Below, in pieces: positions 17,493-25,882 of a stretch of 41,679 nt of DNA (position 1 is its first letter; each line of letters begins with the position of its first letter). This DNA is from an uncultured bacterium (GTDB lineage: Bacteria > Verrucomicrobiota > Lentisphaeria > Victivallales > UBA1829). The notes beneath the pieces are model-generated. The model saw only the letters and a list, made by a program, of their open reading frames with translations. It was not told the DNA's origin and ran no database searches. The position numbers were made by a program, and so were the translations under genes. Location: NCBI GenBank assembly GCA_949292215.1, contig CASEYW010000001.1, forward strand, positions 1 through 41,679, given 5' to 3'.

Positions 17493-18164
17493 ATGCCATC
17501 TTTTCTCTTTCAGAATGTTTACGGGAGAGTTCGTTCGATTCTGGAGTTTGCTCCCGGTTGCCATGATTTCGACCATACCATCCGGGTTCTCAACAATGCA
17601 CGGGAGATTGCCAGAGGGGAGCTTGAAGCGGAGGATGAGGGTTCGTTTCTTGCTGTTGAACTGGGGGCTGTGCTCCATGATGTTGCGCGTCCGGAAGAGC
17701 TTGAATCCGGGGGTGGAATCTGTCATGCGGAAGCGGGTGCGCCGAAAGCTGCCGGAATTCTGCGGGAATGCGGCTGTTCCGATGAGACTTTGATCCGGAT
17801 TGTATCGGAGAGTGTCAAACGGCATCGTTTCCGCGGGAAGAACGCTCCCGTTTCTCTGGTTGACAAAATCGTATATGATGCGGACAAGCTGGATTCGATC
17901 GGGGCAGTCGGGATCGGACGTTCCTTTCATTTTGCCGGAAGAGTCGGTGCCCGTTTGCATAACACGGAACAGGAGGCTCTTTCCGGGAAGGAGTACGGAA
18001 GAGAGGATTCGGCATACAGGGAATATCTGGTCAAACTTCGTTATGTTCCGGAGCGGATGCTGACAGATACCGGACGTGCTCTGGCACGGGAACGCGCAGA
18101 ATTCATGCACGAATTTTTCCGTCGCATGAACAGGGAATCCGGCTTGAACCTTTCATCGCTCTGA
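17493..18164 (+). CDS. HD-domain phosphohydrolase (YedJ/YpgQ-like)
   Basis: The 223-residue protein has the HD signature: His28 in CHDFDHTIRVLNNA, His62-Asp63 in GAVLHDVARPE, and YDADKLDSIGAVGI with Asp131 as last metal ligand. The order and the YDADKLD block match the small stand-alone HD hydrolases of the YedJ/YpgQ type, which act on nucleotides or pyrophosphate in some cases. The substrate here is unknown. The ATG at 17493 is the first sensible start of the domain; the ribosome binding site is poor and the glgC terminator lies immediately upstream, so how it is expressed is unclear. The uracil phosphoribosyltransferase gene follows after 52 bases on the same strand, which could hint at a nucleotide-salvage link. 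Confidence 0.85.
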   Translation: MPSFLFQNVYGRVRSILEFAPGCHDFDHTIRVLNNAREIARGELEAEDEGSFLAVELGAVLHDVARPEELESGGGICHAEAGAPKAAGILRECGCSDETLIRIVSESVKRHRFRGKNAPVSLVDKIVYDADKLDSIGAVGIGRSFHFAGRVGARLHNTEQEALSGKEYGREDSAYREYLVKLRYVPERMLTDTGRALARERAEFMHEFFRRMNRESGLNLSSL

Positions 18165-18216
18165 GTGCTGGATTCCGGTTCGCAGAAAGAAATCACTGAC
18201 AGGAAAAGGATTCATT

Positions 18217-18837
18217 ATGTTTATCGAAGTCGATCATCCATGTATCAAAGCAAAAATGACCGTTTTAAGAAACCGGAACACGAATCCGAAAGAATTTCGG
18301 GAACGGGCGGAGGAAATTACCTGTTTTCTGGCATATGAAGCGTTGAAAAATCTCTGCCTGCGCGAAACTTCCGTTGAGACGCCGCTGGAAAAGACCACCG
18401 GTTACATTGTGGAAAATGACATTGTCGTAATCCCCGTGCTGCGCGCCGGAATCGGGATGCTGGGGGGAATTCAGACTCTTATTCCAACCGTCAAAGTCGG
18501 CTTCATCGGCCTCCAGAGAGATCATGATACAAAAAGTCCCGTCAAATACTACTTGAATCTCCCGAAACCGTCTGCCGGGGCATTTGCAATCATCATTGAC
18601 CCCATGCTGGCTACCGGAGGGTCGTTATCTGCTGCTGTTTCCGCCGTTAAGGAAAGCGGATACCGCCATATCGTGGTGCTTACGATTGTCAGTGCGCCGG
18701 AAGGGATTCGGGTCATGGAAAACAATCATCCTGATGTTAAAATCTACTCTGCCGCTCTGGACCGGGAGCTGAATGCGGATCGATACATCCTTCCCGGGCT
18801 TGGTGATGCAGGAGATCGCCTGTTCGGAACGCTTTGA
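18217..18837 (+). CDS. upp: Uracil phosphoribosyltransferase
   Basis: The 206-residue enzyme joins uracil and PRPP to UMP in pyrimidine salvage. It has the PRPP-binding loop AIIIDPMLATGGSLSAAV (about 127-144), the VIPVLRAGIGM strand (about 71-81) and the uracil-binding C-terminal YILPGLGDAGDRLFGT. Length and all motifs are normal for Upp. The start is supported by AGGAAAAGGA upstream. It is the last plus-strand gene before the convergent LacI gene. Confidence 0.96.
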   Translation: MFIEVDHPCIKAKMTVLRNRNTNPKEFRERAEEITCFLAYEALKNLCLRETSVETPLEKTTGYIVENDIVVIPVLRAGIGMLGGIQTLIPTVKVGFIGLQRDHDTKSPVKYYLNLPKPSAGAFAIIIDPMLATGGSLSAAVSAVKESGYRHIVVLTIVSAPEGIRVMENNHPDVKIYSAALDRELNADRYILPGLGDAGDRLFGTL

Positions 18838-18931
18838 GCAGAGAAAGGGGATCGTTGTTCAGGACCTGAGTGCTGTTCCCGCTGCGCTTCATCAATGGTC
18901 CGCTGTTTGCACGACGCGAAAAACTCCACGG

Positions 18932-18960
18932 AAATCTGTAAAAGAGCTTATTTCAGATTT
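18932..18960. terminator. Possible bidirectional hairpin between upp and the lacI-type gene
   Basis: AAATCTG (18932-18938) pairs with CAGATTT (18954-18960), with further imperfect pairing inside, in the gap between two convergent genes. The right arm reaches the stop codon of the LacI gene. T-richness is modest, so this is a weak call. Confidence 0.35.
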
Positions 18961-19955
18961 TACTTTGCGGAGTATTCAGATTGCCGGATTTGCGGTTTGT
19001 AAAATTCGGATTGAAAAATGTAGTGTCCCGGAATTCCTTTTTCAATCCGGTTGAGCAGGAGTTCCGCGACCGCTTTGCCGACCCGGTCCGGATTGATCTC
19101 CGTATAAGCGATCCGGTCGAGATGGATTGCCGGCTGGTCGAAGGAGGCAATTTTTACCTGTTCCGGGACGCGGATTTCCATGACAGCCAGAAGATTGACC
19201 AGTTCCGCGGCATTGTTTGCGCTGTAACAGAGAACTCCGTCTGCATGGCTGTCCCTGACGAATTTTGCTGCATCCTCTGGTTTGATCCCGTTCGGAAGTT
19301 CCAGCGGTTCCAGTCCGTACTGTCTGCAGATTTCCCGGTACCCGTTCAGCCGGATCTGAATACTGATGTGGGTTGTATGGTTGAAAAAGCCGAAATGTCC
19401 GCTGTAAATGATTTTCCGACATCCCATGCCGATGAGATACTCCATATTTTTCCGGACATTTTCCGCGTTGTCGTAAGCGATCCAGCATTCGTCATTCTCC
19501 AGGCGGTCATTGACCACGACAAACGGGATTCCCGATTCCCGTACCTGTTGAAGCAGCGTCTTGTTCTCCCCGGTGATCATGACGATGCCGTCCGTTTGCA
19601 TCGGTGCGAAACGCATTTTGCTGTAATTGCCGAACACTGCATTGACCATATAGCCTTTTTTATTCAGGATTTCCGTACAGGAATCCAGAATCATGGAATA
19701 GCTTCCATCCCAGCTGAAATGAAACCCGAAGACCTGAATACTCATGGTCCTGTTGGAACGCAGATGCTTTGCCGCGGCGTTCGGGACATAGTTCATTTCC
19801 CGCGCAGTATCAAGGATAAGCCGGCGGACATTCTCCTTCACGGAAAACCCCTCGGAAAATCCGGAGAGGACACGGCTCACGGTCGATGCCCGTACACCAC
19901 AGGCGTCCGCCACATCTGCCAGTCTTACTTTTTTGATTCCCTGATGATTCTGCAT
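18960..19955 (-). CDS. LacI family transcriptional regulator
   Basis: The 331-residue protein has the LacI headpiece helix-turn-helix (VRLADVADACGVRASTVSRVLSG, about residues 11-33) and hinge (MNYVPNAAAKHLRSNRT), followed by a sugar-binding domain (SIQVFGFHFSW, IVMITGENKTLLQQV, ASFDQPAIHLDRIAYTEINPDRVG). The DNA-reading segment is ordinary. An AAAGGAACAGCA leader precedes the ATG. It is 84 bases downstream of the repeated-domain secreted protein, same strand, so it is either the last gene of the prepilin/GH2-like operon or has a promoter in that gap, which holds an 18-base palindrome. It most likely represses the operon in the absence of a sugar inducer. Confidence 0.93.
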   Translation of the reverse strand: MQNHQGIKKVRLADVADACGVRASTVSRVLSGFSEGFSVKENVRRLILDTAREMNYVPNAAAKHLRSNRTMSIQVFGFHFSWDGSYSMILDSCTEILNKKGYMVNAVFGNYSKMRFAPMQTDGIVMITGENKTLLQQVRESGIPFVVVNDRLENDECWIAYDNAENVRKNMEYLIGMGCRKIIYSGHFGFFNHTTHISIQIRLNGYREICRQYGLEPLELPNGIKPEDAAKFVRDSHADGVLCYSANNAAELVNLLAVMEIRVPEQVKIASFDQPAIHLDRIAYTEINPDRVGKAVAELLLNRIEKGIPGHYIFQSEFYKPQIRQSEYSAK

Positions 19956-20004
19956 TGCTGTTCCTTTTACAAAAAGAGAGTGTCTGCCATTCTGTAATTT
20001 GCCC

Positions 20005-20022
20005 TGTTTTTTACAAAAAACA
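20005..20022. promoter_or_regulatory. Perfect palindrome upstream of the lacI-type gene
   Basis: TGTTTTTT-AC-AAAAAACA: 8-base perfect arms around two bases, 50 bases upstream of the LacI start. It could be a self-operator or, with its T run, part of a weak terminator for the upstream gene. Confidence 0.4.
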
Positions 20023-20039
20023 AGAGTCTGAATATCATT

Positions 20040-20981
20040 TTATCGGAGTTCATAAACGGTCAGTTTCATATTTTTGAACTCGACTGTGCCTGAAATTCCG
20101 AAATTGGCAGGTTCGAAATTGAGTCCGCGAGCGCCTTCAGGAATTTCATAAATACGGGTGCAGTTCTGCCATTCTCTTGTTCCGGACATGCGGAAAATGT
20201 CCGGCCAGGGCCCTACTGCTTTGGAGCCCTGGTAGAAACGGAGGCCGAGCCTGGCGTCCTTCCAGTCCGCGTCGCCGTTTCGGACGCTCTCCGTCCGCAT
20301 TTCCATCTCCAGCTTCAGTGATTTCCATGCAGGGTCAATCGGAATGTGAATGATCCGGTTGCCGCTGCCATCTATCCGGACGTTCAGGAGCCCGTTCTTT
20401 ACAGACATCCGGAGTGTTCCCTGAACCAGTCCTTTTTCCGGAATTCCTCCCGGGTTCGGAGCAAGCAGCAGATTTGCTGGAAGCGTTGTCAGCGAGAGAT
20501 TCCGGTATTCGACCGATCCCGATTTGCCGAAATGTGCAGGTTCGATCAGAAGAACCGATGCCTTCGGCGGAATCGAATAGACTTTCCCGAACGGTTTTTC
20601 TCCCGTTGTTCCGGAAATGGATACGACTTCCGGCCAGCTTCCGGTCCGTTTGCCGGACTGATCCAGGAACCGCATGGCAATTCGTCCATTCTGCCATCCT
20701 TCCTTTCCGGGAACAAGATTTGCCGCCTTCATGATGCCGGAAAGGTACAGGCGATTTCCAAGATCGGGTGTGATGTAGACCATATATTCCAGTGATCCGG
20801 GTGCTCCAAATGTGATATGGAGTTTTCCCGCCGCAGTTCTGACAGCGCACTGTGCAGGAACTTTGCGTCCTTCCGGGGTTCCGTTTTCGTTTACATGTGC
20901 CAGAAACAGGTTTTCCGGTTCTCCGGCAGATCCGGTCAGCAGCAGAAGAAAAGTTCCGAGAGAGAAGAGCCAATGTTTCAT
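20040..20981 (-). CDS. Secreted protein of two repeated beta-sandwich-like domains
   Basis: The 313-residue product begins with a signal peptide (MKHWLFSLGTFLLLLTGSAG). The rest is two copies of one domain of about 145 residues. Aligned pieces are NGRIAMRFLDQSGKRTGSWPE / DARLGLRFYQGSKAVGPWPD, VVSISGTTGEKPFGKVYSIP / IFRMSGTREWQNCTRIYEIP and LIEPAHFGKSGSVEYRNLSL / NFEPANFGISGTVEFKNMKL. The pattern of strands and aromatic residues suggests a carbohydrate-binding-like fold, but I recognise no family. I use the ATG at 20981, with AAGGAAACACG before it. It starts 20 bases after the GH2-like gene. A role as a stand-alone binding partner of that enzyme is inferred. Confidence 0.75.
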   Translation of the reverse strand: MKHWLFSLGTFLLLLTGSAGEPENLFLAHVNENGTPEGRKVPAQCAVRTAAGKLHITFGAPGSLEYMVYITPDLGNRLYLSGIMKAANLVPGKEGWQNGRIAMRFLDQSGKRTGSWPEVVSISGTTGEKPFGKVYSIPPKASVLLIEPAHFGKSGSVEYRNLSLTTLPANLLLAPNPGGIPEKGLVQGTLRMSVKNGLLNVRIDGSGNRIIHIPIDPAWKSLKLEMEMRTESVRNGDADWKDARLGLRFYQGSKAVGPWPDIFRMSGTREWQNCTRIYEIPEGARGLNFEPANFGISGTVEFKNMKLTVYELR

Positions 20982-21001
20982 CGTGTTTCCTTTCGTATAT
21001 T

Positions 21002-24000
21002 TCACCAGTGGTAATAGCGGTATGGATCGTCGCCAGTAATCGGTTCCTGAAGATAGTAGCTGTTCTTCCACGGTTCTTTCTGGGGATCGGAGGCAAACCG
21101 TTCCAGCAGGACCGAATCCGATGCGATTCCCGCATTCCGCAGAATCTGCGACATCAGGAATGCACGGCGACGGAAACTGGAACGGAGACGGAAGAGTTTG
21201 CCGTAATCCAGCATCCACGGGGCCACACCGACAATCACGGCGCTCCCTTTGCCGATGCGCAGAAGTGCAATTTCCTTTCCATCAACTGCTGCATAGTCCA
21301 ACCGATGCTGGAAGTAGGAATCCATGTTGGAAATCCCTCTGAGTTCCGGCGCACTCAGATCGGCGATCCGGGATGCGCCCGCCTTTACGGTTTCCGCTTT
21401 TACTCCAGGCAGAATCCGTTTGATTTCTTCCACGGAGAGGCCGAACACAGCTGCCTTCTTCCCGGAACGAATCATCTCCGTCAGGTCCGGATACTCCTTC
21501 GCACCCGGACCGACCAGAATGACATCTGCTCCGACAGGGGAATCCGTCATTCCTTTCAGCTTCAGTTTCCCGAGATATTCCCGGAATGTTTTTCCACCGA
21601 TCACGGTGAAGGTTTTGTACACAGGCGTTTTCGCTGTGCGGATGTAATCCAGCAAATTTGCCGCCAGCAGATTTGCCGCCGGTTCCGATTCCGTGCGGCT
21701 TGTGACTTCCGCCTGACAGAAGACGATCCGTCCCTTCCCCTCCCGGTATTCGATCAGAGGTGCGTACTGAAGGGCAAAGCCGCCGTCCAGAATCGGTGTG
21801 AAGTTTCCGATGGTCGGTTTTTCCAGCTGCACATTGGCAATCACTCCGCGATTGCGGCAGCGCCACACCCGGGTATTCTGAAAACCGCACCATTTCCATT
21901 CAGGACAGAAGAACTGATTGTAATCAAGATAGGGTTTCAGAAGAGTCCCTTCTCCACGCCAGTCGTGCAGCAGTTCGGTCCCGAGTCCCTTCAGAGCGGG
22001 ATGTTCCGCGTTGCGGGGAAAGACGTTTCTGAGACCATATTCGTTGATGCGGAATCCGAGTCGTTCAATTGCGCGGGTCGGTTGTTCAAAAACAAGCACA
22101 TTCAAGCCGTCGCGGACTGCGTTCAGATTCGGCAGTTTTCCTTTTTCCGCAAGTGCTTCACGGCCGATGACAAGAGTGCGGAAGCGTCTGAGATCGCTGT
22201 TGACATCTATTTTTGTGTAGGGAATCTTCAGGGCGTCGAGCAGTTTTGCCGTCATACCTCTGGGATCATAGAGCGCGACACGGTTGCCGGAAACACGGGG
22301 TGCCTGTTTCGGAATTACATCCAGCGCGATGCTGTGGGCGAACTGCTTTTTGATGTTTTCTCCCCGGAAGACGAACTGTGCAGCGAGATCATAATGTCCC
22401 TCTTTCAAGCGTTTCGGCAGAACGGTCTGAAAAGGAACCAGAGCGCGTTTTCCCGGTTCCACGGTTACGCTTCCGCGGACCGCCGGAGCATTCACGTTCC
22501 GGAGCCATACAACATAATCACATGTTACGGGAACGCGGACGTCATTCAGAATAACAAGCTGCTTCCGGACCGTATCGCCGGGGTGATAGATGTGCTCCTT
22601 TGTTGTAAAGACTTTTTCTCCGCCGATCCAGGCGATCAGCGGTTGATTCCAAGTCTTGAGGACTTCGCCAAGAGCACTCAGGCGGAACTGGTTTTTATGT
22701 GCAGTCAGCATGTAGTCTCCCCAGTTGAAGTAATCGGGGACGATGCCTGGCTTGTTGAGATTCTTCCAGCGGTTCGGATTCTCCACGGCGGAATATTTTC
22801 CCGGATTGGTGATATAAAACGCATAGTCGTCCCACGGCAGAAGAATGCCGATGTTCCAGGCGCGCAGCGCGGGGAGATTGTCTGCAAAATAATCGGCGCA
22901 GATGCGGATGACGTCCGGGAGTTTGCCGGCGCGTCCGGAAAGCGGATGCCAGCCGGTTGGCTGATTGCCGAGTCTGACCAGAAAATCCAGCAGTTTTTCC
23001 CGTTCCGGAGTCCATTCCGCTGCGGAGTCACCATATTCAGCGGAAATATATTCCGCATCCCAGACGGTCATCACGTCTCTTGCCGCCCAGATGAATTTCG
23101 GCCAGCGGTAACTGGAAAACGAGGCAATGTGAGGGAGTCCCCATTCAACAAAGGAGAGCGGATATTTCCCGTGTTTGGAGAAATGTTCAAGCCAGTCGCT
23201 CCGCTCCTGTTTCGGCGACCAGTTCAAATAGCAGTTCAGGGAGTATTGACCGCCGAGGCTGCCCGATGCGTGGCTGTAAGTCGGACGACTCGGATCAATC
23301 TCTGCGATTCGTTTCTGTGCGACGAGGAAATTTTCACGGTCCGGTTCTTTTGCTTTCACTTCCGCTTCGGAATTCGCGCGTTTGTACTCTCCGCCGACAC
23401 GGAGGGGATTCTGGTCCCCCCACGCTCCTGCGTTGTTGTGGTTCGTAACATATAGAACGATGGAAGGATGATTCCAGTATTTCCGAATCAGATATCCGCT
23501 CATTGCGGCGAAATGATCCGCGTTTTCCTTGACCGTCAGCTTCTTTTTGAACTGCCACGGATGAGGCAGAGAGAGCGACCAGAGATGTCCAAATTCATCC
23601 GCCGCTTCAAAACTTCCGCGCAGATAGTTTGTTTCTCCTTCGGCGAAATTGTAGTTTCGGCTGATCGTGAAATTGAATCCGAGCCCGCGCAGTCGCCGAT
23701 AGGCTTCCAGAGAATTTTCCCGGCTTGCCTTGTCCGGCATCCAGAATGCACTGAAATTCGGCAGATGATAGGCGCGCAGATGGATCACTTTCCCATTCAG
23801 AACGTAATTTTGTCCGTCGATTCCGAATTCCCGGAATCCAAATCGCTCCGGCAAGGTACGGTCCGCCGGCTTCCCATCGGCGGAGAGGGTCAGCACACCC
23901 CTGTACAGATTCTGCGGTGTGTGAAGGTCCCATAAATCGGCATCCTTCCATTCAGCGGAGAAGGTGTGACGGCCGTTTTTGAGGGTTGCGGAGGAGAAGG

Positions 24001-24790
24001 GCGTGCTGGAAAATGTTTTCACCTTTTTGCCGGTCCGGTCAAAGAGCTCCGCTGTGACGGTGTAGGACTTTCCGGTTTTCAAGCCGGAGAAACCGCAGTC
24101 GAACGTGATGGTCCCATTGCTGACTTTCGTAATGAAATGGGTATTGTCAATCCGCTCTTCCGGGACAATATGCAGGAAAACATCTCCTGCGATTCCTTTG
24201 TTTTTGACCTTGGCCGCAACTTTTGTCACATTGTTGCCGTCCATGACGACATAATGCTCTTCGGAAAGGGGAACGGCACTCAGACGGATATCGAGAGTCT
24301 GGCGCCTTCCGGGTGTGATAAAGGGAGTCAGTTCGAGTGTTCCGCCGGGAAAGAGAATCTCTCCTGCTTTTTTTCCATCGACATACACCATTCCCCGGGT
24401 CTGGATCTGTTCCATCTCCAGAAGCACTTTTTTCCCTTTGGCTTTTGCAGGGACCACGATTTCCCTGCGATACCATGCCGTATGCCATTTGTCCGCATGT
24501 TTCAGTTGAGTCTCATCCGGAAGCATCGGTCTGAAGGAATTGTTTCCGGCGCCCTGCGGCCAGATCCCTGGAACTTTGAAATAGCCCCAGCCGCTTCCTT
24601 TTTGCGGAGGGGTGTCGGTTACTTTGTTCTGTTCCGCCAGCGGATAGAAGCGCCAGAGACCATTCAGACATTGACGCTCTCTATACGGATTTACAACTGT
24701 CCCGGGAGAGTCGATCCCGAGACTGAAATCCGCCGCGACAATGACCCACGGCAGGAGAGACAGTAAAAAAAGGGTCCCCATCTTTCTCAT
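21002..24790 (-). CDS. Secreted GH2-like protein with altered acid/base site and C-terminal amidotransferase-like region
   Basis: The 1262-residue product has a signal peptide (MRKMGTLFLLSLLPWVIVAA). Sandwich domains follow (CLNGLWRFYPLAE; WHTAWYRREIVVPAKAKGKKVLLEMEQIQTRG split over about residues 40-150; jelly-roll and Ig-like, to about 345), then a TIM barrel from FREFGIDGQNYVLNGKVIHLRA. The nucleophile is present in LSFVEWGLPH (Glu549). Where GH2 enzymes have Asn-Glu as acid/base, this has VTNHNNAG (Asn450-His451). About residues 840-1260 contain Rossmann-like strands (VALYDPRGMTAKLLDALKI; KGRIVFCQAEVTSR) like the amidotransferase-like or beta-galactosidase trimerisation domains of other sugar hydrolases. 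It may be inactive, use another residue, or belong to an undescribed branch. It is preceded after 43 bases by the prepilin gene. Confidence 0.8.
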   Translation of the reverse strand: MRKMGTLFLLSLLPWVIVAADFSLGIDSPGTVVNPYRERQCLNGLWRFYPLAEQNKVTDTPPQKGSGWGYFKVPGIWPQGAGNNSFRPMLPDETQLKHADKWHTAWYRREIVVPAKAKGKKVLLEMEQIQTRGMVYVDGKKAGEILFPGGTLELTPFITPGRRQTLDIRLSAVPLSEEHYVVMDGNNVTKVAAKVKNKGIAGDVFLHIVPEERIDNTHFITKVSNGTITFDCGFSGLKTGKSYTVTAELFDRTGKKVKTFSSTPFSSATLKNGRHTFSAEWKDADLWDLHTPQNLYRGVLTLSADGKPADRTLPERFGFREFGIDGQNYVLNGKVIHLRAYHLPNFSAFWMPDKASRENSLEAYRRLRGLGFNFTISRNYNFAEGETNYLRGSFEAADEFGHLWSLSLPHPWQFKKKLTVKENADHFAAMSGYLIRKYWNHPSIVLYVTNHNNAGAWGDQNPLRVGGEYKRANSEAEVKAKEPDRENFLVAQKRIAEIDPSRPTYSHASGSLGGQYSLNCYLNWSPKQERSDWLEHFSKHGKYPLSFVEWGLPHIASFSSYRWPKFIWAARDVMTVWDAEYISAEYGDSAAEWTPEREKLLDFLVRLGNQPTGWHPLSGRAGKLPDVIRICADYFADNLPALRAWNIGILLPWDDYAFYITNPGKYSAVENPNRWKNLNKPGIVPDYFNWGDYMLTAHKNQFRLSALGEVLKTWNQPLIAWIGGEKVFTTKEHIYHPGDTVRKQLVILNDVRVPVTCDYVVWLRNVNAPAVRGSVTVEPGKRALVPFQTVLPKRLKEGHYDLAAQFVFRGENIKKQFAHSIALDVIPKQAPRVSGNRVALYDPRGMTAKLLDALKIPYTKIDVNSDLRRFRTLVIGREALAEKGKLPNLNAVRDGLNVLVFEQPTRAIERLGFRINEYGLRNVFPRNAEHPALKGLGTELLHDWRGEGTLLKPYLDYNQFFCPEWKWCGFQNTRVWRCRNRGVIANVQLEKPTIGNFTPILDGGFALQYAPLIEYREGKGRIVFCQAEVTSRTESEPAANLLAANLLDYIRTAKTPVYKTFTVIGGKTFREYLGKLKLKGMTDSPVGADVILVGPGAKEYPDLTEMIRSGKKAAVFGLSVEEIKRILPGVKAETVKAGASRIADLSAPELRGISNMDSYFQHRLDYAAVDGKEIALLRIGKGSAVIVGVAPWMLDYGKLFRLRSSFRRRAFLMSQILRNAGIASDSVLLERFASDPQKEPWKNSYYLQEPITGDDPYRYYHW

Positions 24791-24833
24791 TATAATTCAA
24801 CCTTTCCTTAACCTTAAATATTCAATGAAAAAT

Positions 24834-25559
24834 TTACTGCATGCCCGGCATGACGGAGGTGATTCCTTTTCCCATTGCCGTTTCGGTAAATGCAGGAATC
24901 TGTGTGCGGGTGGAGTAGGCAACATGACCGTCAAAATAGAGAAAATTCGCCCCGAAAGAATGGCGACCGGCAATACGGCTCTGAACTTTACTCTCGTCAT
25001 TCATCCATGCCTCATAATTCAGAAATGCGTTCTTGGATATACTGTATCCGCCCAGAGTTGCTCCGGCTTCCTGTTCGCCCGCAAGAAATACCAGGGTCGG
25101 ACTCTTGACACGGCTTCGGATCACGTAAATGTTGCGGGAATAGCCCCACCAGTTTATATGCCCTGCATAAGTGTTCATATTGTATGTTGTAAACTTGTCT
25201 CCACGGGCTCCGGTATCCGACGGACAATAGATCTTTGCCGTTGCGGTGAGAATATGATTTGCATTCTCTACAATCCGGACTCCGGACTTCATCAGCGGAT
25301 ATACATAGAAATGCCAGCTTTTCTTGTTATCCCACGGCCGGGGTATCCGGTCGTCATAGGCATTCGCATAGAATTCAAATCCCATCCCAATCTGTTTCAA
25401 AACGGAAGCACAGGATATCTGCCGTGCCTTCTCCCTGGCTGATCCCAGGGCCGGAAGCAGAAGCGCTGCCAGAATTGCAATAATTGCAATCACGACAAGA
25501 AGCTCTATCAATGTGAAAAATTTCTTCCCCATTTTCCTTTTCTCTTCTTTCCTTTGCAT
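24834..25559 (-). CDS. Prepilin-like protein (DUF1559 / type II secretion pseudopilin type)
   Basis: About 241 residues from the ATG at 25559, which has GGAG six bases upstream; an ATG at 25532 (start [11 protein letters not shown]) also has a purine-rich leader and cannot be excluded. The processing signal [20 protein letters not shown] is followed by [27 protein letters not shown], and the C-terminus has the intact H-x9-DG motif in [14 protein letters not shown]. These mark the abundant prepilin-like proteins of Lentisphaerota. It is the first gene of the operon with the GH2-like protein and the two-domain secreted protein, copying the arrangement seen at 13.3-14.1 kb. Probably a filament or pseudopilus subunit dedicated to this locus; the exact job is unknown. 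Confidence 0.92.
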   Translation of the reverse strand: MQRKEEKRKMGKKFFTLIELLVVIAIIAILAALLLPALGSAREKARQISCASVLKQIGMGFEFYANAYDDRIPRPWDNKKSWHFYVYPLMKSGVRIVENANHILTATAKIYCPSDTGARGDKFTTYNMNTYAGHINWWGYSRNIYVIRSRVKSPTLVFLAGEQEAGATLGGYSISKNAFLNYEAWMNDESKVQSRIAGRHSFGANFLYFDGHVAYSTRTQIPAFTETAMGKGITSVMPGMQ

Positions 25560-25578
25560 ATTCCTCTCCATTGTCTTT

Positions 25579-25598
25579 TTTAGAAATTGTTTTCTAAA
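25579..25598. promoter_or_regulatory. Perfect palindromic operator at the transcript start of the prepilin/GH2-like operon
   Basis: TTTAGAAA-TTGT-TTTCTAAA, 8-base perfect arms. On the minus strand it begins about 6 bases after the -10 box, so it covers the expected start point. This is a classical repressor position; the LacI protein at the end of the same gene group is the natural candidate. Confidence 0.6.
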
Positions 25599-25603
25599 TT
25601 TAA

Positions 25604-25631
25604 ATTATATCAGAAATATGAAAAAAAGCAA
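25604..25631 (-). promoter_or_regulatory. Promoter of the prepilin - GH2-like operon
   Basis: Minus-strand TTGCTT (25626-25631), 16-base spacer starting with a T run, TATAAT (25604-25609). Same spacer length and same T run after the -35 as the other prepilin operon promoter at 14158-14185. Confidence 0.65.
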
Positions 25632-25882
25632 CCCCTTTTTCAAAAAAATTTTTGTTTCGTTGTTGTATGAATGGGGAGGACCTTCTGGAAGGCATGAACT
25701 TTTGTTCTGAGATTCCTGGAACGACAGTTTTGAATCTGCAAATCGGGATGCGGCGGATTGAGGATCGGAACAGGGATTCGTCAGCGGGGCTGTTCCGGAG
25801 AAAGAACCGTTGAAAAAATGCGGTGGAAGCAGGATTTGCAAAATTGAGATTCCTGTTTTGAGTCAGTGATTTGCAACCGTGA
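25632..25882. repeat. Non-coding stretch with repeated GATTTGCAA words before gnd
   Basis: No gene is seen between the prepilin promoter and gnd. GATTTGCAA occurs at 25833-25841 and 25868-25876, GATTCGCAA at 25881-25889 (overlapping the gnd -35) and an inverted GATTTGCAG at 25736-25744. GAGATTCCTG also occurs twice (25710 and 25847 regions). A small hairpin CCTTC-TG-GAAGG lies at 25681-25692. Confidence 0.4.

Noticed and set aside
20852..23455. Very long plus-strand open frame (867 codons) opposite the GH2-like gene
   Set aside because: Mirror frame of a gene with clear signal peptide and hydrolase motifs; its translation has no recognisable domain and no promoter.
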